Shown in pieces: positions 17,978 to 24,772 of a DNA stretch of 42,479 nt; within the stretch, counting starts at the first letter, position 1; each line of letters starts with the position of its first letter. Where the stretch lies: contig CALZJE010000040.1 in assembly GCA_945787715.1 (NCBI GenBank), positions 1 through 42,479 of the forward strand, read 5' to 3'. The position numbers and the translations under genes were made by a program. A model generated the notes under the pieces. The model had not been told where the DNA came from. It worked only from the letters and a program-made list of their open reading frames with translations, and ran no database searches. Source of the DNA: an uncultured Ectothiorhodospiraceae bacterium. GTDB taxonomy: Bacteria; Pseudomonadota; Gammaproteobacteria; S012-40.

Positions 17978-18604
17978 CTAAAAGGCCAAGGTAAGTGCAG
18001 CTTGCAACACAGCATTGGGGGTACGCTCTTGCTCTATACTGAAAGCAAAACGAGTAACCACGACCGCATGCGGCAATTGTCTGAACGAGGTAATAAACTG
18101 GTTGAGCTGATAGAAATCACCACGCAACGTAATATCAAACAGACGACGGTTTAACAATGCATAAGCCTTTGCTTTCTCACCGGATCTTCCTGCATCGGTG
18201 GCCAGTTGTGTTAGATCCATGCTGGAAGCACTGATTTTCAAAATTCTGACGCGGCTTTCCGTCGCCAGCTGGGTAATTTGCTTGCGCATACTAGCTTCAG
18301 CATCACTGCGTCTCAGGTCGATGAAATTACTCTCAAATCCTTCCAGCGTGGATTGCTCTTTGGCCACCTTGGCTTTGAGCGACTCGACCTCCTGTCTCAG
18401 TGTGGCACTATTGTTAGCCCCAGGACGCAGGGGTTTTGCACTGTTCATCTCGGATTGACTTTTAGTAAGCTGCTCATCCAATACCTGCATGTCTGTTTGT
18501 AAGGGCTGGTATCGCAGCATCAGATAAGCACTAGCTATTCCAATCAAAGCTAGTATGCAAAGCAAAGCTGACTCGCGCTTTGATTTTGGCTTTAATGATT
18601 TCAT
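17978..18604 (-). CDS. PilO/MshJ-like inner membrane assembly protein
   Basis: 208 residues with a basic N-terminus, one membrane helix (about 14-30, LLCILALIGIASAYLML), a coiled-coil stretch (about 38-105) and a C-terminal ferredoxin-like domain pattern (LLNRRLFDITLRGDFYQLNQFITSFRQLPHAVVVTRFAF). This topology is that of PilO/GspM, which heterodimerises with PilN. It overlaps the upstream PilM-PilN fusion by 4 nt. Sequence similarity to PilO proteins is usually low, so the call rests on topology, domain pattern and position. Confidence 0.8.
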   Translation of the reverse strand: MKSLKPKSKRESALLCILALIGIASAYLMLRYQPLQTDMQVLDEQLTKSQSEMNSAKPLRPGANNSATLRQEVESLKAKVAKEQSTLEGFESNFIDLRRSDAEASMRKQITQLATESRVRILKISASSMDLTQLATDAGRSGEKAKAYALLNRRLFDITLRGDFYQLNQFITSFRQLPHAVVVTRFAFSIEQERTPNAVLQAALTLAF

Positions 18605-20418
18605 CGGCTAGGCTCTTGGTCGTTTGTTAATAGAGGTTTCAGCATAAATGAGAAACGATAACCTTCAATGCCATTACGATGCTCCACTTCGCTTGGACTA
18701 TTGGCGATATAGAGTCCCCAACTCTCCAACTCGTAGATAAGCAGTTCATTAAAGCTGTCGATGGCCTCTTGGTTCATTCCCCAGCCATTGAGTTTAAATC
18801 GATACCATTGCTGCTCTTCGAATGCTGTTACCACCACGCGATCGGGCACGACTCGCCCCAACATCGGCAGTAATGCCTCAACAAACTGCTGACGTTTAAT
18901 TAACACTGATTCGATGGCCTGCTTGCGAGCACTTTCCTTTTGAAAGGTTGCAGCCCACTCATCCCGTGACTTTTTTACCGACTGATATTCATCATCTTTG
19001 CTAGCCAATTTTTCGTTGGCAGCCAAAATCAGCGACGTCTTATGTTCGTTTTCAGCAATTTCTGCATCGATCTGTTTTGTTTTCCAGAGAGCCCAAGCCT
19101 CGTTACCTGTCATTATCATCAATAGCAAACCTAGGGCGGCGCCCAGCTGCACAATCGATTGTTTATACAATGGGGGAGGTGGTGGTTCACCCTGAAGTTG
19201 AATAGCACTGTCGGCAGATGTTAGCCCATAAAAATGAAAACAACTTGATAGCATGCCGCCAAATTCATCGGCCTTATTCGATTCGATACCGTGTTCGACA
19301 CCCGGTTCGAGAGCGGATTGAAACACGCAATGCGCCGATAACAGTTCTTGCAGCGGCACAAAGGGGCGTTGAAGTTTCTCGCTCAAGGTCTTCGCCAAGT
19401 TTTCACGCCGAGGATGACAGCCGGTCAGATATATCTTTTCAATATCGCTGCTCAATGCCGACTGACAGAGTTCGATAATTTCATCGGCTTTCACCGTGTG
19501 ATCACAGCACTTTATCAGCCCCAAGAAAACCACTTGCCCCTCTTCCACGCGACTGCAGACCACCACGCCGGGCTGAATCTCAACAACTACCTGAGGAGAT
19601 TTAAACTGCGCCAAACTTGGCGCAGTAGCACCAGCGGCAGGATAGAGCCACTGCAAGCGAACTTGATGGTGGGCAAAAGCTTCAACCCAGCTCTGGCGTA
19701 AGGTTGAGCTCATAGCAGCACACAACCACAAACCCGGCTGTCGACCTGCCTGAATTGGGCTGGGCTGCCAGCTGCAATCGACGCTACTATCAAACAGGTG
19801 CAGACTTTCCTGCAATGCCAGGCACTCTTCTAGTTGTTCGCGATTAATCCACTCACGTTTGATCGCCTCCTCGCCAAAACGCGCAGGCGTGCGACCACCA
19901 CTGGCTTGTGTCGCCAGCTTGAGTGCTTGCATGTCATCAATAATTTCATCACGTTGTTCCTCTGTAAGATAACCCCGGCCAATCAGCAGCCAACCGAGAT
20001 TCCATTGCGATAACTGCTCGGTAAGCAGCGCTTCCATCTCCCAGCGCACCAGCTCCAGCATGCGTTGATCTGGCAAGACTTCTTTACCTTCAATGGGTAA
20101 TTCTAATAGTGTAGGTATAATGTTTGTGTTAAGTAAGATGGCCTGTTTGGGTGGCGTTACACCGCGTTCTTCTAATTGTTTTAGGAGATCGCCTATCGCT
20201 GCCCGCGGCTCCATAGCGCGGGATTTCAATGTCTGTTCTACGATGACTTTGTCGCCATGTAGACCTACCACCAGGGCACGCAGGGTGAGGCCGTCGCTTT
20301 CGGCGACTAGGAGTCGGTTGGATTTTTTGGGGATTCGGGCTCGCAGGGTTTTGGCGTCAGGGAGACCACTAATTAGTGAATTGAGTTGCGTAGAGTTTTT
20401 GAGGATACGACGGTTCAA
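18601..20418 (-). CDS. GspL/PilM-PilN-like fusion with internal MshEN-like repeats
   Basis: 605 residues. The start is TTG at 20418, chosen because GGAGG lies seven bases upstream and TTGA overlaps the preceding stop. The cytoplasmic part (1-410) looks like an actin-fold PilM/GspL domain (LLVAESDGLTLRALVVG, later QVVVEIQPGVVVCSRVEEG). Inserted at about 139-206 are two copies of an L/F-G-x(4)-G/R-x-(L/I)-x-x-x-Q motif: 141-164 (LGWLLIGRGYLTEEQ) and 180-203 (RFGEEAIKREWINREQLEEC). This is the signature of MshEN-type modules. A membrane helix at about 421-437, a coiled coil (445-500) and a PilN-like periplasmic domain follow. It would bridge ATPase and periplasmic complex. The insertion is unusual for this protein type. 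Confidence 0.82.
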   Translation of the reverse strand: MNRRILKNSTQLNSLISGLPDAKTLRARIPKKSNRLLVAESDGLTLRALVVGLHGDKVIVEQTLKSRAMEPRAAIGDLLKQLEERGVTPPKQAILLNTNIIPTLLELPIEGKEVLPDQRMLELVRWEMEALLTEQLSQWNLGWLLIGRGYLTEEQRDEIIDDMQALKLATQASGGRTPARFGEEAIKREWINREQLEECLALQESLHLFDSSVDCSWQPSPIQAGRQPGLWLCAAMSSTLRQSWVEAFAHHQVRLQWLYPAAGATAPSLAQFKSPQVVVEIQPGVVVCSRVEEGQVVFLGLIKCCDHTVKADEIIELCQSALSSDIEKIYLTGCHPRRENLAKTLSEKLQRPFVPLQELLSAHCVFQSALEPGVEHGIESNKADEFGGMLSSCFHFYGLTSADSAIQLQGEPPPPPLYKQSIVQLGAALGLLLMIMTGNEAWALWKTKQIDAEIAENEHKTSLILAANEKLASKDDEYQSVKKSRDEWAATFQKESARKQAIESVLIKRQQFVEALLPMLGRVVPDRVVVTAFEEQQWYRFKLNGWGMNQEAIDSFNELLIYELESWGLYIANSPSEVEHRNGIEGYRFSFMLKPLLTNDQEPSR

Positions 20419-21389
20419 GGAGTGACCTCCAGAGAAATAGTCGGGGTTGAACTTCGTGGAAAAAGGTGTAAGGTTTGAAAATCACGAACTGCGTCACTGG
20501 ACTCATTAAATACAACAATGGGGTGAACTCCCACAGGAATAGTCGAGCCAACAGTAACAGCTACGCCATTTTCCAACCAGGCCGTGGTTGGTGAGGATGT
20601 TTCACTGGCGCCGACAGCTAAATTAGATAAATTAAAATAGTAGGTTGTCCATTTATCTGCCATTGCAACCGCGCTGTTCTCATATATGAGAATAGCCGCT
20701 GTATGATCGGTACCAAGTTCAGCGGCCAAGTTATTAGTAACAGTTACCTGGAGTGTAAACAGGTCAACGCGCCAGTCGTTCGGGCCGACTTCGTGCTCTA
20801 TGGGACCGCTAACCGCGTTGGCGGCAAGCTCATATTTATAGGTTTCGCTTGTTGAATCGTCTATGTCAAACTCCCGTCCCCAACCATCACGAAATTCGTT
20901 TTGTGAATCAAGATGTGCACGCACATAAGGCCCACGATACCCTTTGTAGATCTGTTCAGTTAGTGTTTCGTTTGTTGCTGGAGATTGAGAGCTGTCTTCA
21001 TAGATCGGATTTTTGGATCCATATAAATCCCACTTTTCGCCGCTATTTTCGGCCCAACCTGTACTTGCTGTATCATCGAAGTTGATCAGCGGATTCAGCG
21101 CTATTTCCGGGGTATCTGTTGGCGGTAATGTACCGTTATCAAAAATGAAGCCGGACATTATCGACTGATCGCCATGCGACCGAATCCCGAGAAGAGCGTC
21201 ATCAATTAATGTCATTTTCTGCAACGACTCTTCGTAACGATGATGCCCATCCTCTTTCTCAATAAAACTTAAAGACACCGCCGCCAGCGTACCCATGATG
21301 AATACCACTAATACCAATTCAAGTAAGGTAAAACCGCGTTGTTGGCTGAGACTTGTGCGTCGTGCGCACCACTCCCATTTGGTATTCAT
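20415..21389 (-). CDS. Type IV prepilin-like protein (324 aa)
   Basis: A class III leader is visible: 18 residues ending RG, then FTLLELVLVVFIMGTLAAVSLSF with Glu at mature position 5. The large C-terminal domain (about 250 residues) contains two segments like those in another prepilin of the operon (GYRGPYVRAHLDSQNEFRDGWG versus NGWRGPYLSGGDSG), suggesting a common ancestor. Its size is larger than typical major pilins, so it may be a minor pilin or tip component. It overlaps the periplasmic protein gene upstream and the PilM-PilN fusion downstream by 4 nt each. Confidence 0.87.
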   Translation of the reverse strand: MNTKWEWCARRTSLSQQRGFTLLELVLVVFIMGTLAAVSLSFIEKEDGHHRYEESLQKMTLIDDALLGIRSHGDQSIMSGFIFDNGTLPPTDTPEIALNPLINFDDTASTGWAENSGEKWDLYGSKNPIYEDSSQSPATNETLTEQIYKGYRGPYVRAHLDSQNEFRDGWGREFDIDDSTSETYKYELAANAVSGPIEHEVGPNDWRVDLFTLQVTVTNNLAAELGTDHTAAILIYENSAVAMADKWTTYYFNLSNLAVGASETSSPTTAWLENGVAVTVGSTIPVGVHPIVVFNESSDAVRDFQTLHLFPRSSTPTISLEVTP

Positions 21390-21916
21390 TTATCGCTATC
21401 ACTCCACCATTGCTTTGCTTGATTTAACAAAGTCGGTTTTGCATGACGATCGAAAGCATAAACCAACAAGCCGGGGCCATAAGGTGAGTTGTAGGCATGG
21501 TAGCTGTAAAAGGTCACCTTATCCCCCTTGCGCAATAATTCCTTAACCTGAGTCAGCAGCTCATCCACCACATAAAGGTGGTATTCAGTTCCATTTATGG
21601 AGCGCACATCCATCAACTCGGAAACACTTGGGGGCGTCTCGCCGCCAAATTCACGCAGCAGGCCTTGCAGGTATTTGCTTTTTCGTGGCTCTGGAAGGGT
21701 GACAATCTCCGCATCAAAATACAGCTTGCGAAAGAAAGTGATTTCTACCTTGCCCTTTTTGCTGCGGAAATTATCGATCATATAATCGAAATCCTGTTGC
21801 GTAACGCCGCTACGCGGGTCGCTGCTGCTTTCATCCGCTGGCTTGTTGGCGAAGAGAGGAGTTTGAATCATTAACAACAAGAATAAAATCGTGATTAAAC
21901 GCATAATTTTTTCCAT
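21386..21916 (-). CDS. Putative periplasmic protein of the pilus operon
   Basis: 176 residues from ATG 21916; an ATG at 21904 (MRLITILF) with GGA upstream is equally plausible. A signal peptide (about 1-23, ends LFA/N) precedes a soluble domain of mixed strands and helices (KVEITFFRKLYFDAEIVTL, LLREFGGETPPSVSELMDV, VTFYSYHAYNSPYGPGLLVYAF). I recognise no family. It lies between two prepilin genes and overlaps the downstream one by 4 nt, so a role in filament assembly or stability is likely but not shown. Confidence 0.72.
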   Translation of the reverse strand: MEKIMRLITILFLLLMIQTPLFANKPADESSSDPRSGVTQQDFDYMIDNFRSKKGKVEITFFRKLYFDAEIVTLPEPRKSKYLQGLLREFGGETPPSVSELMDVRSINGTEYHLYVVDELLTQVKELLRKGDKVTFYSYHAYNSPYGPGLLVYAFDRHAKPTLLNQAKQWWSDSDK

Positions 21917-21931
21917 TTTTTATTATTCAAC

Positions 21932-22675
21932 TCAATACAGACATAACACCAGATCATCAGTGTTGCCTAAGTTTGGTGGGCAGGTGAGCGTTTGATTAAG
22001 ATCATACTTGCCGTTTAGCCCCATGCTGACGATGCGAGCATCCGTTTGATCAAGATCGAACAGTAGGTAAGGGCGGCCGTATTTGTCATGAGGAGCATCA
22101 CTGTTCAATTGACCAACAAAACGCCAGTCCAACAAGCAATCGTCATTAACACCGACTGCATCATTCTCAATACATGATGTAAATGCAGATCCAGGATTAT
22201 CATTAGCAACCGGTGAAAAAGTGAAAGGATCAGGCACTCCACGAATAAGCGTTATCGCATTGATGTAGATGTTATAAGGTGTGCCGGAACCAGTGGTGAG
22301 CAGTGCATCGCCCACATCTACTAATCCAGAATCGCCACCCGAAAGATAAGGCCCGCGCCAGCCGTTTTGATAATCAATGTTCCAATTGGTAACAGCAGTG
22401 GGTAGGTTAAACATAAATCTAAAGTCTGCAGGCGATGTTTGAGCGATACCATTAAAATTTCCCACATCCTGCTTGTATTTCAGTAACGCTTGACGAATTT
22501 GCTCCATTTCGAAACGTGCGGCTTGAATTTTAGCGTTAGTTTGCACCGAGCCACTGCCGGTACCAAAACTACTTACTGCCATACTACCCAAGACTGCCAG
22601 AATTATTACAACCACCACCAATTCAAGCAAGGTAAATCCCTGCTCATAACGGCGTTTGTCAACTCTCTCATTCAT
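21932..22675 (-). CDS. Type IV prepilin-like protein (GspG/H type, 247 aa)
   Basis: I choose the ATG at 22675, with AGGA seven bases upstream; an upstream in-frame start at 22729 lacks this. The leader is short and basic (NERVDKRRYEQG), cleaved before FTLLELVVVVIILAVLGSMAVSSF, with Glu5 present. The mature domain contains WRGPYLSGGDSG and DKYGRPYLLFDLD, a GspG-like pattern of small disordered loops. Two Cys pairs near the C-terminus (SCIENDAVGVNDDCLLDW, TCPPNLGNTDDLVLCLY) could form disulfides, as in classic pilin D-loops. It is transcribed between the largest prepilin gene and the periplasmic protein gene. Confidence 0.87.
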   Translation of the reverse strand: MNERVDKRRYEQGFTLLELVVVVIILAVLGSMAVSSFGTGSGSVQTNAKIQAARFEMEQIRQALLKYKQDVGNFNGIAQTSPADFRFMFNLPTAVTNWNIDYQNGWRGPYLSGGDSGLVDVGDALLTTGSGTPYNIYINAITLIRGVPDPFTFSPVANDNPGSAFTSCIENDAVGVNDDCLLDWRFVGQLNSDAPHDKYGRPYLLFDLDQTDARIVSMGLNGKYDLNQTLTCPPNLGNTDDLVLCLY

Positions 22676-22783
22676 ATTTTTTTCCTGAAAAAAACGAGGA
22701 GACGCCGATGGACGCCACCCCGTTTTCATATGTCCCGCTAATTAAATCAATGATGGCGGGTCAAACTAACGAACTAAACGAAT

Positions 22784-23884
22784 TTAGCCCTTCTGACCGC
22801 TGAACTCAGCGATTTCTTCATCAAGAAAATCACCTCGGGCATCAATGATTGCTTGAACGTAGGCCTTACCGCCGCTCAAAGGAACATCAGTGGCGGTGGC
22901 AGTTAACAATCGACCATCGGCATCCCCATCGGTACCCACATTAATCAGTGCGATATAATGCGCATATTTATCCTTGCCAATTTGCCCGTAGAATGGTGCT
23001 TTAGCATAGGGTGAATCAGGCCCTCCAATGAAATCAGACGCTTGACCGATACCTAATCCAATCAACACCGCATTTTCATCAGCACCCACTTTTTTATTGT
23101 TATAGCCACCATCACCACGCTTCCATATCATCACTGGCTCAAGGGCCGCCATGGGAACGGAGAAACCACGTCCGCGGTTGTTCCATTCAGCGCCATTTGG
23201 CTGAGGATCTTCAAAGGCATGGTTGGGGATATCAGCATTAATTAGGAAATGCGCTGCATCACCAAAATCGGCTGCTGCTGTAATTGTAGAACCGCCGATA
23301 GTCGCGGTGTTTTCTACAGTGGTGGCATCATTGTCGCAAGCAGCTGCAACTGCATAGCGAACATTCAACACGCCTACATCAGTAAGTGCTAGCGCTTCTT
23401 TAGCGTCGGCAGCAACTAAGTCAAACTTACCCGCTAGCTTGGCACCGATACCGCCACCGATTCCGGAAATGTCGGATATACCACCAAATTTGTAGGACGT
23501 GGCAGCTAAAACTGGGGAAGGTGCCGCGGCATTAACAATTGCACCAGCTGCAGCCAAAGGACGGCAGGCCAGAGATTCCAGATTGTCCGGCAGACGCTTT
23601 TCGGCCGTTTGGTAATAGCGCAAGTTGCTTTCAATGCTCGCAATAACATTAGTCGCAGTTCCTTGTGCTGCTTTAGTTTCCTGACCGCCGAAAGACCCAA
23701 TTGCGGCACCACCAACAATCGCTAGAATCGCGACAACCACCAGAAGCTCAAGTAGCGTGAACCCACCTTCTTTGCGCTTCAGGCGCAAGGCTTTTTTGCG
23801 GAGTTTTTTATCTTCAATGCATTCAACGGATTTGATGTCTAGCGCATTGAATTTTGCGACTACTTCTTTTGCATTTTTTATCAT
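22784..23884 (-). CDS. Type IV prepilin with unusually long leader (366 aa)
   Basis: The ATG at 23884 follows GGAA; an upstream TTG at 23899 is less likely. The leader is 41 residues, very basic near its end (KKLRKKALRLKRKEGG), before FTLLELLVVVAILAIVGGAAIGSF with Glu5. Most prepilin leaders have 6-25 residues. The mature part is about 325 residues, Ala/Gly-rich, with a Cys in SLACRPL and another in AAACDND. As the first prepilin gene of the operon it is a good candidate for the major subunit, but its size is large for one. The gap to the next prepilin is about 110 bp. Confidence 0.87.
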   Translation of the reverse strand: MIKNAKEVVAKFNALDIKSVECIEDKKLRKKALRLKRKEGGFTLLELLVVVAILAIVGGAAIGSFGGQETKAAQGTATNVIASIESNLRYYQTAEKRLPDNLESLACRPLAAAGAIVNAAAPSPVLAATSYKFGGISDISGIGGGIGAKLAGKFDLVAADAKEALALTDVGVLNVRYAVAAACDNDATTVENTATIGGSTITAAADFGDAAHFLINADIPNHAFEDPQPNGAEWNNRGRGFSVPMAALEPVMIWKRGDGGYNNKKVGADENAVLIGLGIGQASDFIGGPDSPYAKAPFYGQIGKDKYAHYIALINVGTDGDADGRLLTATATDVPLSGGKAYVQAIIDARGDFLDEEIAEFSGQKG

Positions 23885-24012
23885 TACAATGTATTCCAAT
23901 TAGTTAATTTATCCGGGCCACTCCACTCGCAGGAGCTGGTTGTCGGTATTGATCATTTAGGGAAGAATGTGCGACCCCGCGCCGCCACGAAAATTAGTTT
24001 TACCTGGTGTTT

Positions 24013-24390
24013 CTAATCTCTTCGTTCTCTTCGTTCGCCGCCCATTCGCCGCTCCAGCTTAAAATCTCGAGGGCTCGATTGCCGTCGTCGCTCGGGGTTG
24101 ATGCGTCTACCGCTGTCGAGTGTGGAAGGGGTGTTGCTAGGATTTTGGTTGTGATAATCCACCACATACCGATATTGTTTGCCGCAGTAAATGATGACTT
24201 CTTTTTGCTGGCGTCGCAGTAGCCTTACTTCGACCCGTAGATCGCCGTAACCTTCATGGGAAAAAATTTCATCATAAAGTGCGCAGAGACGCTGTTTAAC
24301 CATGTGGTTAGTGTTGGTCTTCACGCCTTGACGTTCGTTACTGCCAATCGCTACAGCGATGCTTTTACTACGGACCTGATTTTCAGGCAT
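24013..24390 (-). CDS. Small basic protein, first gene of the pilus operon
   Basis: 125 residues with a strong AAGGAGG site before the ATG. The N-terminal part (about 30-80, VKQRLCALYDEIFSHEGYGDLRVEVRLLRRQQKEVIIYCGKQYRYVV, read in short segments) is mixed helix/strand. The C-terminus is an Arg-rich tail (NPERRRQ, LERRMGGERRERRD). There is no signal or membrane segment, so it is likely cytoplasmic. I do not recognise a family. The basic tail could bind nucleic acid or membrane lipid. It is about 130 bp upstream of the first prepilin gene and shares its promoter. Confidence 0.68.
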   Translation of the reverse strand: MPENQVRSKSIAVAIGSNERQGVKTNTNHMVKQRLCALYDEIFSHEGYGDLRVEVRLLRRQQKEVIIYCGKQYRYVVDYHNQNPSNTPSTLDSGRRINPERRRQSSPRDFKLERRMGGERRERRD

Positions 24391-24483
24391 AAAAAAACCT
24401 CCTTGAATAAAGTACTCTAGCCAAAAAAAATACTGTTGGCTGGCTACCTTTACCGGGAGGCATGGGGGGCTTGCTACAAATGA
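24391..24483 (-). promoter_or_regulatory. 5' leader of the pilus operon with hairpin potential
   Basis: This is the stretch between the predicted transcription start and the first ATG. On the minus strand it contains a GC-rich segment (AAGCCCCCCATGCCTCCCGG), then AGCCAA and TTGGCT arms (24419-24441, 11-nt loop), then the AAGGAGG site. It could fold and influence translation. It lacks the core of the known c-di-GMP riboswitch classes. Confidence 0.35.
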
Positions 24484-24489
24484 ATGCTA

Positions 24490-24518
24490 ATAATAGTGAT
24501 TCTCATTCGCGATGTCAA
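24490..24518 (-). promoter_or_regulatory. Sigma-70 promoter of the pilus operon
   Basis: On the minus strand TTGACA (24518-24513) and TATTAT (24495-24490) are separated by exactly 17 bp. This gives a start near 24483 and a leader of about 93 nt before the first operon gene. Confidence 0.65.
24492..24510. promoter_or_regulatory. Fur-box-like sequence inside the pilus promoter
   Basis: The plus-strand 19-mer AATAGTGATTCTCATTCGC matches the classical Fur consensus GATAATGATAATCATTATC at 13 of 19 positions. It spans the spacer and part of the -10 box, where a bound repressor would block RNA polymerase. This is a motif match only. Confidence 0.35.
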
Positions 24519-24640
24519 CAATAAATCCACCTTTGACCCTGTAAAGTGCGAAATGCTAATTCAGGTTCTGTCTCAAACAGTTACGATTGGATTTTAGACA
24601 GTCATGGAGTGCTGTGTAATTTTGATCAAACCTGACCACA

Positions 24641-24669
24641 TAGACCTCGTAAAATGGTGTTGTTATAAT
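24641..24669 (+). promoter_or_regulatory. Candidate promoter of the giant repeat protein gene
   Basis: A perfect TATAAT lies at 24664-24669, with TAGACC (4 of 6 to TTGACA) 17 bp upstream. The predicted leader is about 95 nt. The promoter is divergent from that of the pilus operon, about 120 bp away. Confidence 0.5.
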
Positions 24670-24772
24670 TATGCTTAGTGAGGACGGCAGACGGTTAATA
24701 GTAACTTAGTGTTTGTCGAATAATGTTATACATATAGCGGATATAGCAGTTACAACAGGTAAGGAAAGCCAA

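Noticed and set aside
24391-24480. Possible c-di-GMP (GEMM) riboswitch, because CTCCCGGTAAAGGTAGCC recalls part of the class I motif
   Set aside because: The essential upstream core with the GNRA-type loop and receptor is missing and the leader is too short.
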